Assembly: GCF_900079725.1 (NCBI RefSeq)
Contig: NZ_LT599032.1
Span: 184,948 to 248,947, forward strand
Direction: 5' to 3'
DNA: 64,000 nucleotides
Source: an uncultured Dysgonomonas sp.
GTDB taxonomy: Bacteria > Bacteroidota > Bacteroidia > Bacteroidales > Dysgonomonadaceae
Shown piece by piece: positions 26,361-34,976 of the stretch. Under the pieces are notes generated by a model that saw only the letters and a program-made list of their open reading frames with translations, was not told the DNA's origin and did no database searches. Numbering within the stretch: the stretch's first letter is position 1; each line of letters starts with the position of its first letter. The position numbers and the translations under genes are program-made.

Positions 26361-27356
26361 CTACTTCCCTTTCTTTTGCCTTTTTCCTTTATGGCACTCT
26401 TTAAACTTATACCAATAAGTTTGAACTTTATCAACAACATGATATGTATACCAATTTTCAGCTTCTAATAAGATTGGAGAAGTGGAATATTTTTCACGTA
26501 TACTGTTAACATATGATTGAAAATCCACAATTGTATCAATTGTCTCAAAATCAATCTTATTATTGGCTTTTGCCTTAAGGAGAAACTTTTTTAAAGAATC
26601 TTTGTTTTCAAGAGATTCTTTCGTAAAATCTATATCGCTAAAGTACTGCACCTTAGCATTTTTCCAAATGGGGTATGTTACTAATCCAAAATGCTTTCTT
26701 TTGATAACAACTAAGTATAATGTCTGATTGCCATAAGTGCTATAATCAATTGCAGGATTTGTCTGCTCCTTTTCTTTACCTTTTCTCCCATAGATTGAGT
26801 TATCAGAATAATATCTAATAGGATTAATTACCACAGTACCATAATTATTAAAATAATCGGAAATAGGACTCCATCCTTTTTTGAAAGGACTAACAACAAC
26901 TTTACCTTGATTGGTCGATAGAATAATCTTTTTACTTATCTTTTCATTAGCAAAAAGTTGAGATAAATTTACTAAATGAGTACCAGAAGTATATTCTATT
27001 GCTGGTCCAAATCGAAATTCTTTTGTACTTAGTGCAGGAATTATATGAAAATAGCTTTCATTTAAATTGTCTTTGTCAAGCATATCCAAATAAATATTAT
27101 GTCCAAAGCGAACAAAAATATCAAAGATTATCAAATCCTTATCTTTCAAGTTCTCTAAAACAAGAGTATGAAAATAATTATTAGATGATGTGATTGAATA
27201 TGAAATTCCTGTCCAACCACGAACCTTATGCCCATATTTTAAAATGTAAGTTTTATAAGTGATTAGAAGTACAATTGCGGACACAAATAAACTGATACAA
27301 GAAATCACTATAACTAATAAGTCAGATTTATTTATATCTTTCAAAAAATCTTCCAT
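26361..27356 (-). CDS. Membrane-anchored protein of unknown function, mobile-element cargo
   Basis: 331 residues, not recognised. One transmembrane helix lies at about 12-34 (LLVIVISCISLFVSAIVLLITY), followed by a Lys-rich cytoplasmic domain of about 290 residues with beta-rich (40-170) and helical (250-331) parts and a very basic tail (KECHKGKRQKKGK). No catalytic motif is visible. It is more AT-rich than the core genes and sits at the left end of the mobilizable element, where accessory functions such as phage defence are common. That role is only inferred from position. Confidence 0.6.
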   Translation of the reverse strand: MEDFLKDINKSDLLVIVISCISLFVSAIVLLITYKTYILKYGHKVRGWTGISYSITSSNNYFHTLVLENLKDKDLIIFDIFVRFGHNIYLDMLDKDNLNESYFHIIPALSTKEFRFGPAIEYTSGTHLVNLSQLFANEKISKKIILSTNQGKVVVSPFKKGWSPISDYFNNYGTVVINPIRYYSDNSIYGRKGKEKEQTNPAIDYSTYGNQTLYLVVIKRKHFGLVTYPIWKNAKVQYFSDIDFTKESLENKDSLKKFLLKAKANNKIDFETIDTIVDFQSYVNSIREKYSTSPILLEAENWYTYHVVDKVQTYWYKFKECHKGKRQKKGK

Positions 27357-27529
27357 TGCTATTTTGCATTAAAAATAACTAGTTGACGTATAATTATCAT
27401 GAATAATATATGTGATGATTAACATTGAACCTCTCTATATATTCTAAATACGTTTATTCTCTCAAACAATCAAGTGCAAATTTACATAATAATCATCAAA
27501 TTTTAAGTATGTTATCCTTTAGATAATTA

Positions 27530-28435
27530 CTATCTTTTAAATCCTCGCTTCGGTTTTTTATTTTTTCTTTTCACGGGAATTTGTTGCTCCCCTTGCTTGT
27601 TAGTATCGGGAGTAAGCATGCCTAACGCAGAAGATAAACCCAAATCGGGAAGACTGAAAGATTGCTTATCTTCTTTCTTATTTTCTTGATTTGCGGACTG
27701 CTTATTTGTGTATATGTTGGTTTGCATATCAGCATTTTTTCTTGCATTGAAAATCTGTTGTTCCTGCATATTGAGTTGCTCGGTTATACTGCCGTTCTTC
27801 ATCGTGTTATAGTACTCAAAAGATTCTGTTAGGGGGCGGTTATAGCTGAATAGCTTATCAAATCCCTGCTCTGTCTGCCGGAACAGGTTCTTCCTGTCAA
27901 AACCTCCTTTGATTGCCCCTTTCTTAGTGTTCTTGTGGTTGGTAAGCGGTGATAGTTTCTTTTTGTTCGCTTGGTCTTTCCGGCTGACAATCAAATGGCA
28001 ATGCATATTCAGTTCGTTGTCCGACCTGTTTCGGTCGAAATGTATTTTGCCGTAAAACTTTATATCCTCTGCTGATAGTCCTTTGTTGAAGTTCTTTGCG
28101 TATTCGGGAATAACAATTTCCCGGATATACCGTTTCATGGCTTCGGCTTGTTCCTGTTCTGTGTTACCCATTGCCCGAAGTTCTTTTTCCGATGGGCTGA
28201 CATGAATAGCGTAAAACTTAGCATCCATTTTCATAAGTTGCCCGATATTGCCGTCTATATCCTTAATGACTTGGGATTTATAGATATTATCCTCTGTCTG
28301 GTTGAAAAACCCTTCGGTATAGATTTCTTGCTCCATGCGTTCCATATCTTCATGCTCCATGTATTGGGTCAATCTCCGGCTACTGCCTGCATTGTTGTAT
28401 GTGCCTTTGGACGGTGGCGGGAAATCTATGTTCAT
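27530..28435 (-). CDS. Mobilization relaxase, DUF5712/BtgB-like
   Basis: 301 residues. The relaxase HUH pair is H145-C-H147 in ELNMHCHLIVSRKD, with an upstream H132 (KIHFDRNR). The N-terminus is Pro/Gly rich and the C-terminal 90 residues are a Gln/Lys-rich tail ending in basic residues. This matches the MobB-type relaxases (DUF5712) of small Bacteroides mobilizable elements. It would nick oriT and lead the strand into a conjugation pore supplied by another element, since no transfer (tra) genes are in the window. It starts 3 bases after the BfmA/BtgA gene ends. Confidence 0.8.
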   Translation of the reverse strand: MNIDFPPPSKGTYNNAGSSRRLTQYMEHEDMERMEQEIYTEGFFNQTEDNIYKSQVIKDIDGNIGQLMKMDAKFYAIHVSPSEKELRAMGNTEQEQAEAMKRYIREIVIPEYAKNFNKGLSAEDIKFYGKIHFDRNRSDNELNMHCHLIVSRKDQANKKKLSPLTNHKNTKKGAIKGGFDRKNLFRQTEQGFDKLFSYNRPLTESFEYYNTMKNGSITEQLNMQEQQIFNARKNADMQTNIYTNKQSANQENKKEDKQSFSLPDLGLSSALGMLTPDTNKQGEQQIPVKRKNKKPKRGFKR

Positions 28436-28438
28436 AGA

Positions 28439-29044
28439 TTATTCGTTTATCAGGTCGTTGATTTCAGTTCTTAGGTTCTCTTTCCGCTTGCCGTCCATTA
28501 CTCCACAGGTTGCCAATTCCGAATATAGGGAAATCAGTTGTAGAAGTTTATTATTATTTCTCTCCTGTTTCTTTAATGATGAGTTTACGGCTTGGGCGAG
28601 GTCGTTAATTTGTTTTGCTTGGTTGTTAATCACTCCGGCATGTTGGTTGAACGTTTCGCTTATCTTTTTCAGAACATTATCCTGTAATTCCCGTGTAGAA
28701 TTTATTTCCGAGGTTATTAACCCCTTTTGTTCTTTCACAGAAGCATCAAATTTGACAGCAATAGAATGGCTTGTCCGTATCATCGGATTGAGCTGGTTTT
28801 CTTCGTACTTCCGAATGAAGCGTATAATATCATCCTGCCGTTTGTTAATCTTGGATAGTTCCGATTTTACTGATTCGGGAGCATCAGCGGGGTTGATATG
28901 GGCTTTGTCCAGATACAGAAAAGCCAGTTTCACAACTTCACTTTTTTTCAGCGAATAGCGTTTGCATATCTTTTCAACTAAACGACCTGTTTCCTTGTCT
29001 ATGGAAACGGTAGTATATATAATCTTTTGGACTTCATTTTTCAT
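28439..29044 (-). CDS. BfmA/BtgA-family mobilization protein
   Basis: 201 residues. The N-terminus is a ribbon-helix-helix-like DNA-binding segment (TTVSIDKETGRLVEKICKRYSLKKSEVVKLAFLYLDK). The rest is a long coiled coil (about 60-185) with heptad Leu/Ile. This fits the BfmA/BtgA auxiliary proteins that bind oriT and help the relaxase. It is the first gene of a two-gene mob operon transcribed away from the hairpin-rich oriT candidate at 29131-29218. Confidence 0.85.
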   Translation of the reverse strand: MKNEVQKIIYTTVSIDKETGRLVEKICKRYSLKKSEVVKLAFLYLDKAHINPADAPESVKSELSKINKRQDDIIRFIRKYEENQLNPMIRTSHSIAVKFDASVKEQKGLITSEINSTRELQDNVLKKISETFNQHAGVINNQAKQINDLAQAVNSSLKKQERNNNKLLQLISLYSELATCGVMDGKRKENLRTEINDLINE

Positions 29045-29130
29045 TATAATTACTTTTTAATAGAATTTTATATTATTAAATGGCTGATAATTAGCGACAA
29101 ATGCGAAAGGTTAATTATTAGACTAATTAC

Positions 29131-29218
29131 AGCGTGTTTATCTAACACGCTAAAGCCGAAGGCTTTGCCCCGCAGGGCAAGAGGAAGAACAGGACAAAGT
29201 CCAGTTCCCTCTTGCTTA
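29131..29218. other. Candidate oriT with three hairpins
   Basis: AGCGTGTT (29131-29138) pairs with AACACGCT (29144-29151). Next comes a TTGCCC/GGGCAA hairpin (about 29164-29181). Then there is an imperfect longer hairpin whose arms start AAGAGG and end CCTCTT (about 29184-29218). The position immediately upstream of the mob genes is where oriT is usually found. The nic site is not identified. Confidence 0.5.
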
Positions 29219-29345
29219 ATTTAGCGAAACGAACAGAGCCGGAAGGCGAGGTTGTTTCTGCTAAATGCGGAGCTATTACTTGAAGGCATAAACTAAAAAT
29301 AGCCTTCACTCATTTGCACCATTCTGCATAGACTAAAAAGCAGAA

Positions 29346-29690
29346 TCATTCATCTTTTTTATCCTTATCATTTTTCAGGTGCTTCTTTTCAAACTCCTGA
29401 TAGGTTTTAAAGTCCATATGTTCACGGACAAAGTTCCGAACGTCAACAGTCCGGTAATAGGTCTTATGAGCAATCATAAAATAAGGGAGCTTACCGCTTG
29501 CCCGGTAACGTTGGAGGGTACGTTTGGAAACCTTTAAAAGAAAGGCTAAGTCCTGATTGTCGAGCAATTTCTCGTCCTCGTCAAATACTTCGTTGGTATT
29601 AATCAGTGATTTTAAATCCTGACCAATCTCATTTAGCTTCTTGGATAGCTTGTCCATCCATTTTTCAAAATCTTCGTTATTAATATACAT
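29346..29690 (-). CDS. Helix-turn-helix protein, excisionase-like
   Basis: 114 residues. A coiled N-terminus (FEKWMDKLSKKLNEIGQDLKSL) precedes a MerR/Xis-type winged HTH (DNQDLAFLLKVSKRTLQRYRASGKLPYFMIAHKTYYRTVDVRNFVREHM, about 43-92) and a Lys-rich tail. Such proteins accompany integrases of Bacteroidales elements and control excision or mobilization. It is leftward like its neighbours and separated from the mob operon by the oriT candidate. Confidence 0.8.
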   Translation of the reverse strand: MYINNEDFEKWMDKLSKKLNEIGQDLKSLINTNEVFDEDEKLLDNQDLAFLLKVSKRTLQRYRASGKLPYFMIAHKTYYRTVDVRNFVREHMDFKTYQEFEKKHLKNDKDKKDE

Positions 29691-29855
29691 TTTGCTTCAT
29701 TTTTGAGATTAATAATTCGTTATCTCAATGCATTGATGAAGCAAAGGACGGCAAAGCGGAGAAGCAAAAACAGAGGAGTAGATAACTACTCCCCCTAAAG
29801 TCTTTTGTAATATGCTTGGATATAGCATGTTACAAAACGGTTATTTCCCATCTTG

Positions 29856-30486
29856 TTATTCTTTACTCTCTTTATCCTTACGAATTATGAGATTTCGCAG
29901 GAAATCAAGGGCTTTTGTTCGGTTGAATGGCTTTCGTCTGAAAACCATTACTTCTTGGTCGTAAATACTCCCGAAACTGCAATTAAACATCTTTTCAAAG
30001 ACTTGTGCAATTTGGTTTAGGTGCGCAGGCTTCCCGTTCCGTTGAAATACTTTCTTTGAGAAAAAAAGGGCAATCGCAATCTCCGCTAAAGCAACAATCC
30101 CCAAATCTTTCGACTTAGGGATAATATAAAGGTCGGATTGAAATGTTATGAGATTGGATTGGTAGAATTGTTCGGGGTGTTGGATTTTGAGCCTTAATAG
30201 TTCAAGTTCATAATCAATTACGGATAATGCCTTTTGAAGACAGTTAAATTTAAAAGCATTTTTCCCCCTGCCCGTGCTGATAAAGTGATTCTATGGATAC
30301 TAACTCAACACGAGTAATATTCAGTATCCGAAAGATTTTGGAGTACTTGTTTTCGGATTGACTGACTTTATTTACCTGTTCCAAAAAGCATCCATAGGCA
30401 CTCTGCATTTCTTCGTTTGTGTTTTCTTGTGAAGATTCAGACAATAAGCTGAATAACTCCGTCTTTACTAATTCATTCATAAGCAT
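29856..30486 (-). pseudogene. rteC-like gene broken by a +1 frameshift
   Basis: Two frames join end to end. The first (30486-30250) begins MLMNELVKTELFSLL and ends GEKCF-stop. The second, open from about 30270 to 29856, reads KNAFKFNCLQKALSVIDYELELLRLKIQHPEQFYQ and then the RteC-like LYIIPKSKDLGIVALAEIAIALFF. The frames meet at a G5A5 run (minus strand, 30259-30268), so one extra base there explains the break. Joined, the protein would be about 209 residues, the normal RteC length. RteC proteins regulate excision and transfer in Bacteroides elements. Either the gene is inactive or the run length is a sequencing error. Confidence 0.7.
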
Positions 30487-30579
30487 AATTTTTTGATGAT
30501 TAATATTGATTGTCAGACCGAAGTCCTGTTTTATGCTGAATGATTTTTTATTTATGTGTTTTATCGTTCTTACTACTTT

Positions 30580-31377
30580 TTATAATTCTGATGGGGGTTT
30601 GTTTGCTAAATTCTTAGCTTCTTTTACAAAATGAGAAAAATCAGTATAGCCCAATTCGTCATATAAATCATAACTACCTTTGGCTCTATAGCTTTTCAAT
30701 GCTGTTTTGAAGCGTAGGGCTTTAAAGCATTGTTTAGGCGATACTCCTAATACTTCTTTGAAATATCTGTTGAGAGTAGGATTTGATACTCCGACCTCTT
30801 TGCTTACAACATTTAGCTTGTAATCATGGCTATTATTAATGTAGTAAATTGCTTTTGTTACGGCTTTAAGCTTAAAGTCAGAACTAAAGATTTTCATATT
30901 ACTTAAAAGCCAATTCTCTACAAACAGAACCCGCTCATCAAAAGAGGTTTTCAATTTTAGTTCGTCTATTATTTTTTGATTTAGATATTTTTGCAATGGC
31001 AAGCTATTATCTACCAAAGTCGGAATATCTTCGGATAAACAGGAGTATAAAACTCCCGGCTTGAATTTAATTGAAAATTCATGGGTTCCGGGAGCGTGCA
31101 TCACGGCGATTGCGTCTGTCAAACTGCCGGAGATTTTATCTCCTGATGTATCAGCCATACCCTGTCCACGATGAACTTTGAATGTTTGGCTCTTGTCTGA
31201 CAAGTAAACTGAAACTATAACATTAGCATTGGGCAAAGCTATAAGTGAGAACGGATTTATAGAATTGTCCGGAGTTTTTATTTCGAAATAATACTCGACA
31301 ATATCCTTTAGTTCAAAACAGGGATATTTAATCTCTATTTTTTCTTCATCTTCAAATATGACTTTGCCCTTTACCAT
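30580..31377 (-). CDS. AraC-family transcriptional regulator
   Basis: 265 residues. The C-terminal 100 residues hold the two-HTH AraC domain (KLNVVSKEVGVSNPTLNRYFKEVLGVSPKQCFKALRFKTAL, then YDELGYTDFSHFVKEAKNL). The N-terminal 150 residues resemble the DUF6597-type ligand domain (FELKDIVEYYFEIK). It starts one base after the stop of the unknown 309-residue protein, so the two are translationally coupled, and it probably regulates that small operon. Cargo of the mobile element. Confidence 0.88.
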   Translation of the reverse strand: MVKGKVIFEDEEKIEIKYPCFELKDIVEYYFEIKTPDNSINPFSLIALPNANVIVSVYLSDKSQTFKVHRGQGMADTSGDKISGSLTDAIAVMHAPGTHEFSIKFKPGVLYSCLSEDIPTLVDNSLPLQKYLNQKIIDELKLKTSFDERVLFVENWLLSNMKIFSSDFKLKAVTKAIYYINNSHDYKLNVVSKEVGVSNPTLNRYFKEVLGVSPKQCFKALRFKTALKSYRAKGSYDLYDELGYTDFSHFVKEAKNLANKPPSEL

Positions 31378-31378
31378 G

Positions 31379-32308
31379 TTATTTTGTTATTATATGTAGT
31401 ACCGAAAAGCCAATACCCATTGTCATCATGCGTTCTTTCCTGTTGGTTAGAAGTTGTTGTGTCCAGTCGAGCAACCCACCGTCGCCAATCTCAATCACAT
31501 TCTCGCCTACTACCATTTTTGCTTTTATCCGAAAGCCATAGTAATAGTTATTTTCATAGTCGGGTTCGACAACCGATACTTTTATATGGTCGCTGTTTTT
31601 CTGAACATATGATATTGACTCTGTAATTAATGGGCTTTGACCGTCATACCCTTTGCATGGGATAATCTCGAAGTATATATGTTCAAAGCTGTAACTTCGT
31701 AAAACGTCATACGATGCTGTCAGGTGTTTAAATAGTTCCTCTTTTTCAAAATTAAAACTCCCTGTATCTTTACCACAGGAAATCAGGCAAATAACTGAAA
31801 AATGAGGTGTAAAATTAGGATTAGAAAATGCCTGCGTTCGTATAACCCTCGAAATGTTACCGTAATTGTAAGTTTTACTATCTAATTTTCCTTTTTTCTT
31901 TAATGAAGCGTAATGCAGAGCTATCGCATTGGTTGGATCTGCCTGAACTTCTGTGTTTCTTAATGCCGTTAGAACTTTCTTTTGGTCTACCGTAGCTATA
32001 ACGCTACTTGTCCCCAGTTGTGCAACCGGAGAGAGTTCTATGGGGTCAAAGCCTTTACCCGCCAATATTTTATAGCAATTCAACTCATCTTCTTTGTACT
32101 TCAAAACATCTATTTGGGCGGGTTTAACCAGTTTGTTCCCTTCGTATTTATTTAGCAAGGACGAAGAGGTTTCCTGTTGAACCCGCCTGTTAAAAACGTC
32201 CAGTAAAATGGTATTTAATTCTGACCCGCTTAATTCCTCGGATAGTATCTTAACTATATCCTGCAAATCTAATTTGCTTATAATATGGTCGCCTATATCT
32301 TTTTTCAT
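31379..32308 (-). CDS. Unrecognised protein with weak class II aminoacyl-tRNA synthetase-like features
   Basis: 309 residues. I do not know a function. The stretch IELSPVAQLGTSSVIATVDQKKVLTALRNTEVQADPTNAIAL (about 93-134) looks like a conserved core. HFSVICLISCGKDTGSF and the C-terminal GLLDWTQQLLTNRKERMMTMGIGFSVL are reminiscent of the HisRS/HisZ-like fold, where motif 3 would be GxGxGxxR, but the motif is degenerate. No tRNA-binding domain is present. It is coupled to an AraC regulator one base downstream, so the pair may respond to an amino-acid-like or antibiotic ligand. That is inference. Confidence 0.45.
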   Translation of the reverse strand: MKKDIGDHIISKLDLQDIVKILSEELSGSELNTILLDVFNRRVQQETSSSLLNKYEGNKLVKPAQIDVLKYKEDELNCYKILAGKGFDPIELSPVAQLGTSSVIATVDQKKVLTALRNTEVQADPTNAIALHYASLKKKGKLDSKTYNYGNISRVIRTQAFSNPNFTPHFSVICLISCGKDTGSFNFEKEELFKHLTASYDVLRSYSFEHIYFEIIPCKGYDGQSPLITESISYVQKNSDHIKVSVVEPDYENNYYYGFRIKAKMVVGENVIEIGDGGLLDWTQQLLTNRKERMMTMGIGFSVLHIITK

Positions 32309-32350
32309 GTCTTTCTAATACTATATAAATACTACCGGAATAAATCCTAT

Positions 32351-32794
32351 TTACTCGTATTGCTTATTTTCTTCTATTAGCTCTTCACTCCATTGATCGG
32401 GAGCCAATGGTGAAAAAAATTCTATTAAATTATCTTCAGGGTCACGCAAATTTACCGTGCGACTCCCCCAATCAGCTATATCGGTAGGTTCATTAATGAA
32501 TTTCACACCCTTTTCTTTCAAAGCTCTATAAGTATCATCAACATTATCCACACTGAATGCTACAAGTGATTTCTCCCGATATCCTATAGGTAATTCTTTA
32601 TCCGCATTGCCTACAGACGATGCCATCCAGTCGGATACAAAAAGAGCAAATCCCTCTATTCCGTCTGCTACCTTAAAAAAGGCATACCCACTGTTCTCAT
32701 CACCCCAAGCCGGTTCCAATCCAAGTTGTTCGGTGTAGAACTTAAAACATTTAGCAAAATCCTTAACTAATAATCTTACGTTATTAAATTTCAT
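32351..32794 (-). CDS. VOC-family (glyoxalase/bleomycin-resistance fold) protein
   Basis: 147 residues from ATG 32794 (MKFNNVRLLVKDFAKCFKFYTEQLGLEP). An upstream in-frame ATG at 32848 would add 18 residues not found in the family, so the internal start is preferred. The beta-alpha-beta-beta-beta unit occurs twice, the second ending VNLRDPEDNLIEFF, where E is the usual third metal ligand. It probably binds a divalent metal and a small molecule. The substrate is unknown. Cargo of the mobile element, not clearly in the AraC unit. Confidence 0.8.
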   Translation of the reverse strand: MKFNNVRLLVKDFAKCFKFYTEQLGLEPAWGDENSGYAFFKVADGIEGFALFVSDWMASSVGNADKELPIGYREKSLVAFSVDNVDDTYRALKEKGVKFINEPTDIADWGSRTVNLRDPEDNLIEFFSPLAPDQWSEELIEENKQYE

Positions 32795-32935
32795 TGTTGT
32801 CGAATTTTTATGGTTATTCTTAATACAGATGTTTCCTAAATTATTCATTATCTATAGAAAGCTATATTTTGTATATATTCTTTTATAGTTCATATTTATC
32901 ATTCCATACTTTTATTATTTAATTCAAGTTGCCAG

Positions 32936-33124
32936 CTATAAAATTATAGAATAAAAAAGGCCAATCCATACACCATTTTCAGTTAAGCCGAGAAATGTAA
33001 CAGCATCTTCAATCGTGTAAGGATATGGAAAAGTATCCCGAAGATTTACGGCGATTGCATGGTTATTCGCCAATCGTTGTATCTCTTCAGGTGGAGTTAG
33101 GTTTATATCTCGTAATCGTATCAT
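32936..33124 (-). pseudogene. Truncated GNAT acetyltransferase
   Basis: 62 residues. MIRLRDINLTPPEEIQRLANNHAIAVNLRDTFPYPYTIEDAVTFL matches the N-terminus of RimJ-like GNAT acetyltransferases, which are about 170 residues. After residue 48 the sequence leaves the family and stops at 32936, so the acetyl-CoA-binding part is missing. I see no continuation in another frame before the VOC gene. It is a degraded cargo gene. Confidence 0.7.
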
Positions 33125-33219
33125 TTTAATTCACTTATTGTTTTGGCAAAGGTAACTCCATATCTCAAATCAACGAGTGTAAAAATGAATCAATTTTATC
33201 AATAGGATTCTTATTTGCT

Positions 33220-34461
33220 TTACACTCTTTCAATTATTTGTTTTTCCAAACTCTCTAATTTATGGGATAAGACTTCCATATCCTGACTGATTTTCTCTTT
33301 CGTTATCTTGGCATAGATTTGGGTCGTTTTGATATTGGTATGCCCCATCATTCGGCTAACAGTTTCTATCGGAACTCCCTGTGAGATAGTCAATAAAGTG
33401 GCGAACGTATGCCTACTCACATGATAGGTCAGCCGTGTTTTAATCCCGCATTGCTTGGCTATCTTTTTCAGGATATTGTTACAGCTACCATTGCTCGGTA
33501 CTGGAAAAATTCTGTTATCCCTTGTGTAGCCTTTGTACTTCTCTATTATCCGTTTGGGAACTTCCAATAAGCGGATACTTGAGTCAGTATTTGTTTTCTG
33601 CCTGCGGGTTATTATCCATAAATGACCGTCAAACGAGGTTTTGAGGTTGTCTCTTGTGAGATTTTTTACATCCGAGTAGCTTAATCCGCAAAAACATGAA
33701 AACACAAATAAGTCCCTTACCAATTCATATTGAGCGTTCTTCATTTCGGCATTGACAAGCGAGTTGAGTTCTTCTTTACTTAGGAATCCCCTATCTTTCT
33801 GTTCAGGGCTAATCAGGTATCCGGCAAAGGGATTAATGGCTAATTGTCCCGAATTTCGGGCTATGGCTACAATATGTTTTACGCCTATCATATAGCACCA
33901 TATCGTATTGGTGGAACAATTTCGTTCTGTTCGTAAATAATGCTCAAAGCCATTTACAAAAGCGAGATTCAGTTCTTTAAGAAATATATCATTCCGCTTA
34001 TACTCCTGTATGATATAGCTTTCTATGTGTTTATATAAGGTGCAATATTTGGAATAACTCGCTTGCGCCCTGTTGTATCCGACTTTTCGGGAAAATTCTT
34101 GGTTATGTTTGGCAAAGAGGGTTAAAAATGTATCTTGCTTTACTCCTAACCCTAAATAGGCGTTCTTTACCTTATCAGCCGTAACAAAGCCGTCCGTTTG
34201 CATTACTTCCTGATAGTGGCGGTTTATATCGACACGGATTTTATCCAAAGCGAGGTTGGTTTTTACCGCTAATGTACTTTTACCTGTCAGCCTTCCGGCT
34301 TTGGTATCCCAAAGGTTGGGCGGTACATTCATCTTACAACTGAACTGGCTGATTGTTCCGTCAATCGTGATTCTTCCCATTACGGGAACTGTTCCGTTGG
34401 GTTTGGGGTTGTTCTTTTTGAGATAGAACAAAATTTTAAAGGTACTTCTCATCTTACTCAA
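33220..34461 (-). CDS. Tyrosine recombinase (integrase) of the mobilizable element
   Basis: 413 residues. An N-terminal arm-binding domain (1-90) and a SAM-like core-binding domain (about 105-215) are followed by the catalytic domain (about 225-400). Catalytic residues are K289, H347-x-x-R350 in YHVSRHTFATL, H373 in GHTNIKTTQIY and the nucleophile Y383. The first Arg is replaced by S261 (CFCGLSYSD), as in IntDOT of Bacteroides. It is transcribed toward the element interior. att sites are probably in the 34.46-34.6 kb region and at the left end near 25.6-26.2 kb. I could not define a direct repeat by eye. Confidence 0.9.
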   Translation of the reverse strand: MSKMRSTFKILFYLKKNNPKPNGTVPVMGRITIDGTISQFSCKMNVPPNLWDTKAGRLTGKSTLAVKTNLALDKIRVDINRHYQEVMQTDGFVTADKVKNAYLGLGVKQDTFLTLFAKHNQEFSRKVGYNRAQASYSKYCTLYKHIESYIIQEYKRNDIFLKELNLAFVNGFEHYLRTERNCSTNTIWCYMIGVKHIVAIARNSGQLAINPFAGYLISPEQKDRGFLSKEELNSLVNAEMKNAQYELVRDLFVFSCFCGLSYSDVKNLTRDNLKTSFDGHLWIITRRQKTNTDSSIRLLEVPKRIIEKYKGYTRDNRIFPVPSNGSCNNILKKIAKQCGIKTRLTYHVSRHTFATLLTISQGVPIETVSRMMGHTNIKTTQIYAKITKEKISQDMEVLSHKLESLEKQIIERV

Positions 34462-34926
34462 AGTTTACAGATTACAAAATTAGTTTACTTTGAGTTACAA
34501 GAGGTTACGCGACTTAACGCAAGAAGCAGACAATTAGCGACTTATAGCTGATTTGCATTTTTACCGTTGGTAATGATGTGGTAACCCAACTTTGTCTTAC
34601 CTTTGTCTATCGGTGGCTTTTGCCGTCCAGAAGAAAAGCCAAACAAAGAGCGTTTCCCGCACATTATCAGGCGGTTGTCCTCGTTTGGCTGAAACTTGCT
34701 TTTTTATCAGACTTTTATTTTACAACTTTTAGAGCGAGTTTTTTCGTTTCGTCTTTTTTTCCGTTACGGGTCGGCCTTTGAAGTGGGGCGCTAAAGCGTT
34801 TTTGGTTCCTTTTGCGGCTTTGGGTAAAAGGAACACAAGCAATCTTTGATTGCGCGTAGTAAAAATTGCAGAAAATAATAGAACGTTAAAATTAAACTAC
34901 AGATATAAAAGTGCGAATAAAACAAA
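34462..34926. other. Right flank of the mobile element, non-coding
   Basis: About 465 bases. It holds CTGATTTGCAT at 34548-34558 (reverse of ATGCAAATCAG, the left tip of the 60-kb MITE), a promoter-like TACCTTTGT (34598-34606), and a stretch with TTTTTTCGTTTCGTC (about 34739-34753) and a CCTTTTGCGG...GGGTAAAAGG palindrome (about 34808-34831). No gene is credible. Confidence 0.5.
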
Positions 34927-34952
34927 GAGGCACGGAATTTCGTCCATGCCTC
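34927..34952 (-). terminator. Rho-independent terminator of pfp
   Basis: GAGGCACGGA (34927-34936) pairs with TCCATGCCTC (34943-34952), with one mismatch and a 6-base loop. A T-rich run follows on the minus strand. It is 25 bases past the pfp stop. Confidence 0.8.
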
Positions 34953-34976
34953 TTCTGTTTTATATTCCGGGGTAAA

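Noticed and set aside
29856-30104. A separate small gene starting at TTG 30104
   Set aside because: Its frame is open well upstream of 30104 and joins the 30486 frame at the G5A5 run, so it is the second half of one broken rteC-like gene.
26017-34479. TTACAAAATTA at about 26017 and about 34469 as direct att repeats
   Set aside because: The match is only 11 AT-rich bases, and bases on either side differ, so chance is likely in this composition.
34598-34606. TACCTTTGT as the promoter of a gene in the right flank
   Set aside because: No credible gene follows; the motif may be part of an attachment region or fortuitous.
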